Origin: Flavobacteriaceae bacterium
Lineage (GTDB): Bacteria; Bacteroidota; Bacteroidia; Flavobacteriales; Flavobacteriaceae
Length of the DNA stretch: 64,000 nucleotides
Direction of reading: 5' to 3'
Assembly: GCA_030148025.1 (NCBI GenBank)
Contig: JASBUG010000003.1
Span: forward strand, 62,001 to 126,000
In this document: positions 42,973 to 51,499 of the stretch, piece by piece
Numbering within the stretch: the stretch's first letter is position 1
How the letters are laid out: every line of letters begins with the position of its first letter
Notes under the pieces: model-generated
Database searches by the model: none
Seen by the model: only the letters and a program-made list of their open reading frames with translations
Told to the model about the DNA's origin: nothing
Program-made: the position numbers and the translations under genes

Positions 42973-44127
42973 ATGGAGAATAATTTTAAAATGGTAGCCA
43001 AAACCTTATTTGGTTTTGAAGAGCTTCTTGCGAAAGAATTAAGAGATCTAGGCGCACAAGATGTAAAGATTGGTGTTCGTAACGTAAGTTTTGTTGGCGA
43101 TAAAGGATTTATGTATAAAGCCAATTTAGGTTTAAGAACAGCTATTAAAATTTTAAAACCTATAAAAACCTTTCGTGTAAATAGTGAACAGGATCTTTAC
43201 AATCGTATCTATAAAATGTCATGGGAGAATTTTTTATCTGAAAACGGTTCATTGGCAGTAGATGCAACGGTACACTCAAATGTTTTTAAGCATTCAAAAT
43301 ATATAGCACTTAAAACTAAAGATGCTATTGTAGATAAATTTCGAGATACAAAGGGTACTAGACCAAATGTAGATTTAAGGTTTCCAGACCTTAAGATCAA
43401 TGTGCATATAGATAAGCAACTATGTACAGTATCGTTGGATAGTTCTGGTGAGTCGTTACATAGGCGTGGGTATAAAACAGCAACCAATATTGCGCCTATA
43501 AGCGAAGTACTAGCTGCTGGATTGATCATGTTGTCTGGTTGGGATGGTCAAAGTGATTTTATTGACCCAATGTGTGGTAGTGGTACTATTTTAATTGAAG
43601 CTGCAATGATAGCATGTAATATTCCTCCAAATTTAATGCGAAAGGAATTTGCTTTTGAGCGTTGGCAAGATTGGGATGTTGATCTGTTTGAAAAAATTGA
43701 AGAATCATTATTGAAAAAAACGAGAGATTTTCATCATAAAATGATTGGGTATGATAAATCTCCATCGGCTATTAGAAAGGCTAATGATAACATTAGAAAT
43801 GCTAATCTGGATGACTTTATTAAGGTAAAACATGAAGACTTCTTTAAAACTCGTAAAGCAGGAGATGAGCATTTACATATGGTATTCAACCCTCCTTATG
43901 GCGAACGTTTAGATATAGATATGGAAGAGTTTTACGCTAATATTGGTGCTACATTAAAACATGGATATCCAGGAACCAATGCTTGGTTTATTACGTCAAA
44001 TCTTGAAGCCTTAAAACATATTGGCTTACGTCCATCTAGAAAGATAAAGCTTTTTAACGCAAAACTAGAATCGCGCTTAGTGAAGTATGAAATGTATGCT
44101 GGAAGTAAAAAGGCTAAAAAACAATAA
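42973..44127 (+). CDS. THUMP-domain RNA methyltransferase (RlmL-like)
   Basis: 384 residues. The N-terminal THUMP domain (about 1-155) carries AKTLFGFEELLAKELRDLGA. The SAM methyltransferase domain has DPMCGSGTILIEAAM and the N6-methyltransferase motif FNPPYGERL (about 300). Length matches stand-alone RlmL-type proteins acting on 23S rRNA guanine; the target is inferred. A palindromic element follows the stop directly. Confidence 0.9.
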   Translation: MENNFKMVAKTLFGFEELLAKELRDLGAQDVKIGVRNVSFVGDKGFMYKANLGLRTAIKILKPIKTFRVNSEQDLYNRIYKMSWENFLSENGSLAVDATVHSNVFKHSKYIALKTKDAIVDKFRDTKGTRPNVDLRFPDLKINVHIDKQLCTVSLDSSGESLHRRGYKTATNIAPISEVLAAGLIMLSGWDGQSDFIDPMCGSGTILIEAAMIACNIPPNLMRKEFAFERWQDWDVDLFEKIEESLLKKTRDFHHKMIGYDKSPSAIRKANDNIRNANLDDFIKVKHEDFFKTRKAGDEHLHMVFNPPYGERLDIDMEEFYANIGATLKHGYPGTNAWFITSNLEALKHIGLRPSRKIKLFNAKLESRLVKYEMYAGSKKAKKQ

Positions 44128-44230
44128 AAATTGTCATTTTAAAATAGCTGATAGACTTAAAGTTAACATACATGTTGTATGAGATTTGACTACATTGAGT
44201 CTAAGTTAACAGGTTTTAAAATGACAATTT
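44128..44230. repeat. 103-bp element with 17-bp perfect terminal inverted repeats
   Basis: Arms AAATTGTCATTTTAAAA (44128-44144) and TTTTAAAATGACAATTT (44214-44230), 69-bp interior. Two related 14-mers inside share AAGTTAAC (at 44160 and 44203 regions). It starts at the base after the RlmL-like stop codon and no ORF is inside. A MITE-like or folded terminator element is possible. Confidence 0.6.
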
Positions 44231-44249
44231 AATTTGATCTCAGTTTGTT

Positions 44250-44795
44250 TTACTGAATGTCACCTACTTTAGGGTACTCGTTAAATAAGTTCTGTACCAG
44301 TTCGTTTACATAGTCTTTTAAATTTTTATCCGAACGGTTTAAATCACATTTAATAGAAGCTTGCCAAATGATTTGATTTTTTGAGAAATCAGAGACATAA
44401 ACTACTAAGGTCTCTTCGGTATATACAACAGTATCTATAGTACATTCACGCCAATAGCTAAATTCGTCCTTAATCTCACAATTAGTAAAAGTGGCTTCTT
44501 TTTCTTCAACTAATAACTTAAAACCAGCTTGTAATTGTGGGTTTAATACATTGGTCTTATGACCTTTTGTGATCATTTCATTTTCTATAGCTTCACCAAT
44601 TAATTCTCTAACCTTATTATTGTCGTAGTTTGGATATCTTGAATTTTCTACAAATAGATCATCCACACAAATAACAAAAGTGGTATAGTTGTCGAAATCT
44701 GCATCTTCATCAAACTCAGATAGGACAGCTTCAGTAGAAGCACAACTAAATAGTGTAAAAACAAACAGGAAGCTTAAGGTTTTTAAAGTTTTCAT
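44250..44795 (-). CDS. Lipoprotein, DUF4136-like
   Basis: 181 residues. A lipoprotein signal ends TLFSC (Cys18). The body fits DUF4136: DADFDNYTTFVICVDD, NNKVRELIGEAIENEMITKG, then VVYVSDFSKNQIIWQAS and NELVQNLFNEYP at the end. Periplasmic or outer-membrane anchored; function unknown. Confidence 0.78.
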   Translation of the reverse strand: MKTLKTLSFLFVFTLFSCASTEAVLSEFDEDADFDNYTTFVICVDDLFVENSRYPNYDNNKVRELIGEAIENEMITKGHKTNVLNPQLQAGFKLLVEEKEATFTNCEIKDEFSYWRECTIDTVVYTEETLVVYVSDFSKNQIIWQASIKCDLNRSDKNLKDYVNELVQNLFNEYPKVGDIQ

Positions 44796-44866
44796 AATTA
44801 ATAATTTAAGATTGATGTTTTAATATTTATAGTATTAAAGGTCTTTAAATTATTAAGGAATTAATA

Positions 44867-44878
44867 TGACAATTGTCA
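44867..44878. promoter_or_regulatory. 12-bp perfect palindrome upstream of DUF4136 lipoprotein gene
   Basis: TGACAATTGTCA, 72 bp upstream of the lipoprotein ATG and 29 bp past the DUF6624 stop; possible operator, single copy. Confidence 0.25.
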
Positions 44879-44906
44879 GTCATAAATGTTAAAAAATGAT
44901 TTTGAC

Positions 44907-45842
44907 CTAGTTTTTTAGTGTGATGCCATGACGCTTCACATCATGCTCCAGAGCAATCAAACCAACTTTTTCTCTACGCTTATTAACATTAATAGAATCT
45001 TTTAATGGTTTTACATATCCGTTTCCTTCACTGTCCATTCCAAACTGAGTGCCATATAATTGTACACCTTCTTCTTCAATCATTATTCTGTCTATGGTTC
45101 CAGCAACATTACTCCACTTAGATTCTCCAACTTCTGCCGAAGCTTTTAATGCCTCTAAATAGTCTTTTTGCACTGCAGTTGAGTTGTGTTGTATGATTAA
45201 CCATGCAGTTAAATTTGCTTTTGCACCAACTTCACTAATTCCAGGTATGGTGCCAACAGGAACAAGTTCTTTAAACGTTACAAGGTTTTTTTTGTCTTGA
45301 GCATTCATTTTTTTAAGGTATGCACTTACTGGTTTAGACGGCCAACCATGAATTGCTATTAGTGAGTCTACTAATGCCATATTTCTGGTTTGTTGATCTA
45401 AAGCATACAATGCTTCCAAAGCATTCTTTAAAGGGATGTTCAATGTGGCTTCTGCAAGTTCATTATTCACCTGAGCTTTATTAATAACTGTTTTCCAGTC
45501 TTTATGTGACTTCACTTGAGTAAAAACTGGGTTAGAAATGATAGATTCTAAATCGATGTAAACTTTTGAGTTTAATGAGAAATAAGCATCTAGATATTTA
45601 ATGGTTTGATCAGTTTGGTTAAGATGAGCTGCACAATAAGCCGCAACAATTAGATCTCTTCTTTGAGGTTTAGATTTTTTAAATGCTTTTTGGAATAAAA
45701 GTAATGCTTCTTTATACTCATTAGTATGGTAGTAACCATGTGCTTCGCTGATCGATTGGTAATAATTTGATTGTGAACAGGAAGACATGGTTATACCAAG
45801 AGCTAAGCATAAAAGCCAGATTTTGAATGATGAATTTTTCAT
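44907..45842 (-). CDS. Lipoprotein with TPR-like region and DUF6624 domain
   Basis: 311 residues. Lipobox SSC at residues 20-22. Residues about 30-115 are TPR-like helices (AYCAAHLNQTDQTIKYLDAY). The second half matches DUF6624: HGWPSKPVSAYL, VGAKANLTAWLIIQHNSTAV, IMIEEEGVQLYGTQF and VNKRREKVGLIALE. Function unknown. Between this gene and the next one is a 259-bp gap holding one hairpin (TGTTGTT-ATA-AACAACA, 46033-46049) and nothing else I can name. Confidence 0.8.
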   Translation of the reverse strand: MKNSSFKIWLLCLALGITMSSCSQSNYYQSISEAHGYYHTNEYKEALLLFQKAFKKSKPQRRDLIVAAYCAAHLNQTDQTIKYLDAYFSLNSKVYIDLESIISNPVFTQVKSHKDWKTVINKAQVNNELAEATLNIPLKNALEALYALDQQTRNMALVDSLIAIHGWPSKPVSAYLKKMNAQDKKNLVTFKELVPVGTIPGISEVGAKANLTAWLIIQHNSTAVQKDYLEALKASAEVGESKWSNVAGTIDRIMIEEEGVQLYGTQFGMDSEGNGYVKPLKDSINVNKRREKVGLIALEHDVKRHGITLKN

Positions 45843-46101
45843 AAAATGTAATTAATGATCGACGCTACTCAGGAATTCTTTTACTTTTTTGTGATGTGTA
45901 CTTGAGTCTAGCGAGTATGATTAATAAGTTGGAGTGCTTCTACTAATAGTAGCGTATAAAATCGATCTATTCTATATGTGTTCATTTTTAGTTTTTGAAC
46001 TAATATAGCTAATTATGCAGGTTACATATTTGTGTTGTTATAAACAACAGCAAATGATAGACTATCTGCCTATTTTTGTGATGCCTAAATGAAGTAATAG
46101 A

Positions 46102-46824
46102 CTATTTATTCTTTTTATATAGAGGTATTAAGTAAGAAATGTTATATCCAAAACTTACTCCAAAGATTCCACTGTCGTAGGTGCGTCCAAATCCAGGAAT
46201 ATATAGATTTTCAAAATTGCCAGGTTCTGTTTCTGTAACACGACCTTTTAATTGTACATTAAGGCCAACATAAAGATTATTGAATGTTTCGGCTTTTATA
46301 CCAAGAATAAGTTCCCCCCAGATCGATGTTAATCCACCGTGTTTTGTGCCATCAATTACAGTTGTTTGTGGACCCCAAGGTTGCCCATTTGTGTCGTAAA
46401 TAGTATAACTGTTTACAGTTTGATTAAAAGTGCTAAATCCAGCCCTAAAACCACTGTAGATCATGTTTTCCATACCAAACCAGTTTTTATAAAGGTTGAA
46501 GTCTACACCTCCTTTAAAATAACTCCCTTGAGCTGTAGAGCTTAAATACTCACTGGTTGTTGTTTTTTCTTCTGTTCCTAGTTCACCTGCTACATATAGA
46601 TTTTGAGATAGTCTATAGTCTCCATTTACTTCAAAGCCTTTATACTCATCGTCAGCAAAAGATCTAACTAGTTTGCTTATATCTGCACCAACTCTTAAAC
46701 CATATTTTTGAGAATAACGAATGGAATCGTTAACTGTAGTATCTTCTTGAGCGGTGCTAAAAGTGCTAACACATAGCACAAATAATAAACTAATGGAATA
46801 TTTTAACATGTGCTGTTGTTTCAT
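46102..46824 (-). CDS. DUF6048 outer-membrane-like protein
   Basis: 240 residues with signal peptide and a barrel-like body (YGLRVGADISKLVRSF, GYNISYLIPLY). The DUF6048 family is found beside DUF6452 genes in Bacteroidota. It overlaps the upstream lipoprotein gene by 35 bp; an ATG at 46809 would cut the overlap to 20 bp. Function unknown. Confidence 0.8.
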   Translation of the reverse strand: MKQQHMLKYSISLLFVLCVSTFSTAQEDTTVNDSIRYSQKYGLRVGADISKLVRSFADDEYKGFEVNGDYRLSQNLYVAGELGTEEKTTTSEYLSSTAQGSYFKGGVDFNLYKNWFGMENMIYSGFRAGFSTFNQTVNSYTIYDTNGQPWGPQTTVIDGTKHGGLTSIWGELILGIKAETFNNLYVGLNVQLKGRVTETEPGNFENLYIPGFGRTYDSGIFGVSFGYNISYLIPLYKKNK

Positions 46825-47305
46825 TATCTACTGTTGTGTTTTCTATAATAATATTGGCTATCCAGTTATCGGTATCAGCTTCAAGTGATATATTTAAATT
46901 TGTGAAAATATTCTTGTAGCCACAGGCTCTAGAAACATAAATATCTTCACGCGTATAATTTGCCTGAATATTTTCAGGATTCCCTGTGCTTAGATCACTA
47001 ATGTCTTCAACATCTTTTTGAAAAACAAATTTTGTAAGGTCAGAATCTGTTCTAAGAGGAATAGCTATAGAGTCTGTATTAGTCACAGTAATGTTTTTAA
47101 AGAGCACATTTTCGTTGTCATCATCTTTACCGTAAACAAATAATCCGCCAACATTTTTTTTATCCTCTGGAGAGGATATGTCATGAAATGTAACAATAAG
47201 TCGTGGAGTAGTAGAGGTATCTGCAGAACAGATATCGTCTTTTTCACAGGTCATTAAAACCATCGAAAAAAATAGGAATAGTATCTTATAGGGATTAATT
47301 TTCAT
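46790..47305 (-). CDS. DUF6452 lipoprotein
   Basis: 171 residues. Lipobox VLMTC (Cys20), then ICSADTSTTPRLIVTFHD and GLFVYGKDDDNENVLF, strand-rich. DUF6452 normally sits directly between rlmD and a DUF6048 gene; here a TlpA-like gene separates it from rlmD. Overlaps the TlpA gene end by 11 bp. Confidence 0.82.
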   Translation of the reverse strand: MKINPYKILFLFFSMVLMTCEKDDICSADTSTTPRLIVTFHDISSPEDKKNVGGLFVYGKDDDNENVLFKNITVTNTDSIAIPLRTDSDLTKFVFQKDVEDISDLSTGNPENIQANYTREDIYVSRACGYKNIFTNLNISLEADTDNWIANIIIENTTVDNETTAHVKIFH

Positions 47306-48782
47306 TCTCTTCTTTAATTAATTGCGTCAATATTTCAGCTGTTTTAGGAATACTAGGTCTGAACTCAAATCCAGAATGTACGAGTTCTCCTTTTTTATTT
47401 ATAATGTTATAGGTAGGATAACCAGTAATATTTAACAATTTGGCTAAATTTTTATTTAGCTCATCATTAATAAAATAGTGTTTTCCTTCAACTTTGAACT
47501 GAGCTATTGTAGGTTTATATTGACTTTTATTAGAGCGATGACACAGATATACAAATTCTACATTATCTGAAAACTCTTTTTTTAATTTAGGTGTTGCACT
47601 TTTAAATTGTGACTTGCAAGGACCACACCATGTAGCCCAATTATCTATGTATATTACCTTACCGTTAGCATTTTTAATGATTTCTTCTAAAATACCTTCG
47701 GCAGTGTTAGCTTTAAATGTAAGTAACTCTGCTTTGTCTGGTAGTTGAGGATTAATAAGTCTATTTCTTACGATGGCATAATTTGTTTTTATAACTTCAT
47801 GATATTCAGAATTTTCAAAAATGCTATCAATAACTTTTTTGTATTTGTGATAAAATAAGGTGTCGTTATTTTTTAAAGCGTTTTTTAATCGATCATAGAA
47901 CATTACTTTAGTGAAAAGAGGGTTGTCTTCTTTTATTAAGAAATTGGTGCCGTAAAAAGTAGAGTCTACTTGATTGTATGGTGTTTTTTTAAGTGTCCTT
48001 AAGAATGGTATGTAATAATTAGGGAATGTATTGTAAAGGCTTTCATTAATGAAATCTTTTTTAGAAAAGGTATCAAAATTGTTTATCGCATTAATATAGT
48101 TTTCTCCTAAACTTTTACCATAATCTTCATCTTTTTTTACTCTATGGTGAAATACAGCATATTGTAATAGATCTTTAATCTTACTAATTTTTAAGTCTGT
48201 GTTTATGAAGTGGACTAAATCTTTATCAATAGTATTATTTTTAAAAAATGCCTGGGTGTATTTGTTTTTTAGGTTAGCTATGCTATCAGTTAAGTGATAA
48301 ATTTTTTCAGGAGATTTCTCTGTAGAAAATGACGAATAGTAAGTGTTTAAATCCAGTTTTAAATTTGTGCTATATTTTTGATATTGCTCATTTATCTTGG
48401 AGAGATTACCTTTAAAAACTATGGATTTATCAAATTCCTCATTTTTCTTATTTGCATCAAATTTTATATTTATTTGTTCATTGGGAGCTAAAAACAAACT
48501 ACTCATGTTATTGTTAAAGGAAAATAGAGCTTTTTGTTTATGAGGAATATCAATATTTATTTTAAAATTCCCTGAAGTATCTATAGGAACCTTAACTTCA
48601 TTATACCATTCACTCCCTAAGTAATTATAGATAAAAAAAGTAACGTATTTGGTTGCATCACTTTGGTTATAATTAGCTATATTCCCTGTTATGGTAGTGA
48701 AGCGACTAGTGGTTTCTTCTTTATTGTTGCATGCACTAAAAATAATAATAGAACAAAAAAGGAAAATAATTAGTTTTTTCAT
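47295..48782 (-). CDS. TlpA-like thioredoxin-fold lipoprotein
   Basis: 495 residues. Lipoprotein signal ends IIFSAC. An N-terminal strand-rich domain (about 30-130) and long helical middle precede a C-terminal thioredoxin domain with the redox motif WATWCGPCKSQF (about 385). This is the usual flavobacterial TlpA/DUF4369-type layout. Probably a periplasmic thiol-disulfide reductant. Its stop overlaps the DUF6452 start by 11 bp, so it belongs to the same transcript. Confidence 0.85.
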   Translation of the reverse strand: MKKLIIFLFCSIIIFSACNNKEETTSRFTTITGNIANYNQSDATKYVTFFIYNYLGSEWYNEVKVPIDTSGNFKINIDIPHKQKALFSFNNNMSSLFLAPNEQINIKFDANKKNEEFDKSIVFKGNLSKINEQYQKYSTNLKLDLNTYYSSFSTEKSPEKIYHLTDSIANLKNKYTQAFFKNNTIDKDLVHFINTDLKISKIKDLLQYAVFHHRVKKDEDYGKSLGENYINAINNFDTFSKKDFINESLYNTFPNYYIPFLRTLKKTPYNQVDSTFYGTNFLIKEDNPLFTKVMFYDRLKNALKNNDTLFYHKYKKVIDSIFENSEYHEVIKTNYAIVRNRLINPQLPDKAELLTFKANTAEGILEEIIKNANGKVIYIDNWATWCGPCKSQFKSATPKLKKEFSDNVEFVYLCHRSNKSQYKPTIAQFKVEGKHYFINDELNKNLAKLLNITGYPTYNIINKKGELVHSGFEFRPSIPKTAEILTQLIKEENEN

Positions 48783-48856
48783 ATAGTTTTTATGTGATTA
48801 ACTCCACAGTAATTCTTAGCATAAAGATAATTTTCACAATTTACGTTTATATAAAA

Positions 48857-50308
48857 TTAACGCTCAAATAAAACAACAGTTTCAATATGTGCTGTATGCG
48901 GAAACTGATCAACCAAACTTATTTTTTTTAATTTAAATCCTGCTTCTATTAATATTTCCGTATCTCTAGCTTGTGTTGCTGGGTTACAAGATACATAAAC
49001 CATTCTTTCGGCATTTAGATTTATTATTTTTTTTAAGGTTTTTGGTGCAATTCCTGAACGTGCTGGATCTAAAATTATTGTTCGTATTTTATTTTGAAAT
49101 TGTGAGTGTGATTGCAAAAACTTCCCAACATCGGCAGCATAAAATTCTACACTGTCAATATTATTTCGTAATGCATTTTTCTTTGCATCTTCTATAGCAG
49201 ATTCAATAATATCTACACCTACAACTTTTGTATTAGATGCTCTTGAAGCTAATATTTGTCCAATAGTTCCAGTACCACAAAACAAATCTAAAACAATAGA
49301 ATTATCAACTGCATCTTTATTCTCTAAAGCATACTCAATAACTTTTGAGTACAATTTTTCGGCCGATTTAGGATTGGTTTGAAAGAAGCTCTTCATACTT
49401 ATTTCAAAGTTTAACCCTAGCAGTTCTTCAACAATCTTATCTTTTCCATAAACTAGGTCAATGCTTCCTGTTGTTGCTATAGTTCTGTCTCCTTGTTCAT
49501 CATTAATTGTATGCAAGAATCCTGCAACTCTATCACCAAATAGTGATACTAAATAATCTGCAAACTTGTTAAGGTTGAAGTTATCTAGACCATGAGAAGT
49601 AGTAACTAGATTAAAAAGCAACTCGTTTGTTTTAAACGACTTTCTAATCACGAAATACCTAAAGAATCCTTCACGTTTTGGAGCATGCCAAGGCGGTAAA
49701 CCTGATTCATCACAATAGGTTCTTATGTTTCGAAGCTGATCTTCCAGTTCTTTGTCAAAAATGCCACTATCCTTATCTAGATTTTCACCAATCCACCATG
49801 TTCCACGACGCTTAAAGCCAAGTGTAAACTCATCAACATCCGTTTTTTTAGTATGATCGTAGCCAATTGCAGAAAAGCTATACTCCATTTTGTTTCTATA
49901 ATGGAATAGGTTAGGAGAGCTTACAAATTCATCAAATAGATCTTCTATATTACTAACCTTTCCAATTTTTTTAAACAAGTCCATGGTGCTTGTGTATTTG
50001 TACTCATGCTGTTTTTTAATGGGTAAGTTAATATAAGGAGCTCCGGGAATGGTCTGATAGTCTAACACTATTTCATCTTCTGATGGTTTTATGATGTCTA
50101 GTAATTTGCATTCAGCATATTTCTTTTTAGACTTAACCACACGAGCACTTACGGTTTGTCCTGGTAACGTATTTGGAATAAATAATACAAAGCTTCCCTC
50201 GTCATTATGAATGCGAGCAATTCCTTTTCCTCCGAAAGCGTAATCTTCGATTTTTAGTTCTAAGATCTCACCTCTTTTTACAAATCTATTTCTCTCTCTT
50301 CTTGGCAT
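48857..50308 (-). CDS. rlmD: 23S rRNA (uracil-C5)-methyltransferase RlmD-like
   Basis: 483 residues from ATG 50308 (MPRRERNRFV); the upstream frame to 50341 precedes the promoter. TRAM domain about 10-70 (LKIEDYAFGGKGIARI), SAM motif LDLFCGTGTIGQILA, LDPARSGI and the catalytic cysteine in YVSCNPATQARD. The N-terminal cysteine cluster that binds [4Fe-4S] in E. coli RlmD is not present (GAPYINLPIKKQ in that place), so this is a cluster-less form. Confidence 0.92.
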   Translation of the reverse strand: MPRRERNRFVKRGEILELKIEDYAFGGKGIARIHNDEGSFVLFIPNTLPGQTVSARVVKSKKKYAECKLLDIIKPSEDEIVLDYQTIPGAPYINLPIKKQHEYKYTSTMDLFKKIGKVSNIEDLFDEFVSSPNLFHYRNKMEYSFSAIGYDHTKKTDVDEFTLGFKRRGTWWIGENLDKDSGIFDKELEDQLRNIRTYCDESGLPPWHAPKREGFFRYFVIRKSFKTNELLFNLVTTSHGLDNFNLNKFADYLVSLFGDRVAGFLHTINDEQGDRTIATTGSIDLVYGKDKIVEELLGLNFEISMKSFFQTNPKSAEKLYSKVIEYALENKDAVDNSIVLDLFCGTGTIGQILASRASNTKVVGVDIIESAIEDAKKNALRNNIDSVEFYAADVGKFLQSHSQFQNKIRTIILDPARSGIAPKTLKKIINLNAERMVYVSCNPATQARDTEILIEAGFKLKKISLVDQFPHTAHIETVVLFER

Positions 50309-50312
50309 AGCG

Positions 50313-50320
50313 CAAAAATA
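50313..50320 (-). promoter_or_regulatory. -7 element of rlmD (leaderless arrangement)
   Basis: Minus-strand TATTTTTG, exact consensus, 4 nt before the ATG at 50308. Confidence 0.6.
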
Positions 50321-50412
50321 ACAATAGCTGTATATATACATAACTAATATTTAAATTATCTTTAATTAGATTGAAAATGAACCTTTTTCAATTTTTCTCG
50401 TCATTAGAGTAA

Positions 50413-50955
50413 ATGAAGCAATTGTCAGAACACATTCCAGATTCGATATTGGTTGCGCAATATAAAAGTGGTAATACAGCAGCGTTAGCTGTGTTGGTTA
50501 AGCGTTGGCATTCTAAATTTTGTAAGCAAGCATTTTGGTATACAAAAGATGCTGATATAGCTAAGGATATTGCTCAGGAGAGTTGGAATGTGGTAATTAA
50601 TAAAATTAATTCACTTTCTGAAGAAAGCAAGTTTGGAGGTTGGGCGCTTAAAATTGTTATGCGTAAATCGATTGATTGGTTAAATAATCAAAAAAAAGAA
50701 CAAAGCAACCTTAAAGAGTGGATTTTTAACAAGGGCAACACATCTATCACAAATGTTGAAAATGACATAGAAAGGGTTTTATTGGCGATTAAAGAGTTGC
50801 CAGAACATCAACAAATTGTGCTTCGTTTATTTTATTTAGAACAATATAAACTTTATGAAATAGCTGAGTTATTAAAGTTGTCAAAAGGAACCGTGAAATC
50901 TAGATTGTTCTATGCACGAGAAAAATTAAAAACAATTATAAAAGTCTATAAATAG
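50413..50955 (+). CDS. ECF-type RNA polymerase sigma factor
   Basis: 180 residues. Region 2 (about 20-85) includes YTKDADIAKDIAQESW; region 4 (about 120-175) carries LPEHQQIVLRLFYLEQYKLY and the HTH EIAELLKLSKGTVKSRL. Directs RNA polymerase to a specific promoter set, unknown here. The next gene is a membrane protein probably acting as its partner. Confidence 0.9.
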   Translation: MKQLSEHIPDSILVAQYKSGNTAALAVLVKRWHSKFCKQAFWYTKDADIAKDIAQESWNVVINKINSLSEESKFGGWALKIVMRKSIDWLNNQKKEQSNLKEWIFNKGNTSITNVENDIERVLLAIKELPEHQQIVLRLFYLEQYKLYEIAELLKLSKGTVKSRLFYAREKLKTIIKVYK

Positions 50956-50973
50956 GCATTAATAAAAAGTATT

Positions 50974-51360
50974 ATGAAAACAAATAATGACAATATCGAT
51001 AAGATTATAAAAGAAGCATTAACTCAAGAAGAGGTAAAATTCTATGATGAATTAGATGAGCAAAACTTGTTTCAAATGTTTGGAGGGTTATTTAGTGGGA
51101 AGTTACGTTGGCTTATGATATTAATAAACATAGTGATGATCGCATGGTTTGTATTATTTATATACTGTGCTATTGAATTTTTTAATGCGGAAGATACCAA
51201 AGAACTAATAAAATGGTCTGTAATAGGTTTTTTTAGCATGATGGCTATTGGACTACTAAAACTTTTTGCTTGGATGCAAATGGACAAAAATGCCATTATT
51301 AGAGAATTAAAACGCTTAGAGTATCAAGTATCACTACTTTCATCAAAATTATCTAAGTAA
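50974..51360 (+). CDS. DUF6768 membrane protein, probable sigma-factor partner
   Basis: 128 residues, two transmembrane helices (about 50-70 and 80-100) after a short cytosolic N-terminus (IDKIIKEALTQEEVKFYDEL) and before a coiled C-terminal helix. DUF6768 genes usually follow an ECF sigma gene; anti-sigma action is inferred from this, not shown. No zinc-binding anti-sigma motif (HxxxCxxC) is present. Confidence 0.85.
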   Translation: MKTNNDNIDKIIKEALTQEEVKFYDELDEQNLFQMFGGLFSGKLRWLMILINIVMIAWFVLFIYCAIEFFNAEDTKELIKWSVIGFFSMMAIGLLKLFAWMQMDKNAIIRELKRLEYQVSLLSSKLSK

Positions 51361-51430
51361 ATTATTTTATTAGACAGCTTATATTTATTAATTTGCAAGC
51401 CTTAGGGATGATTTCTTTCCCACGCTGAAT

Positions 51431-51447
51431 TTTCGAGTTCTTCGAAA
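51431..51447 (+). promoter_or_regulatory. Hairpin in probable rocD leader
   Basis: TTTCGA-GTTCT-TCGAAA, with a weaker GGGA...TCCC pairing just upstream (51405-51421). Lies in the 139-bp region before rocD, which also has a weak -7-like TTAATTTG at 51388. Confidence 0.3.
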
Positions 51448-51499
51448 GGATAAAGGTAGAACAGGAATAGTTTTTTTATTAATTAAAAATTATTTTAAA

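Noticed and set aside
45843..46101. Possible ncRNA in 259-bp gap
   Set aside because: One short AT-rich hairpin (46033-46049) without an end-pairing structure or T-run; not enough to call.
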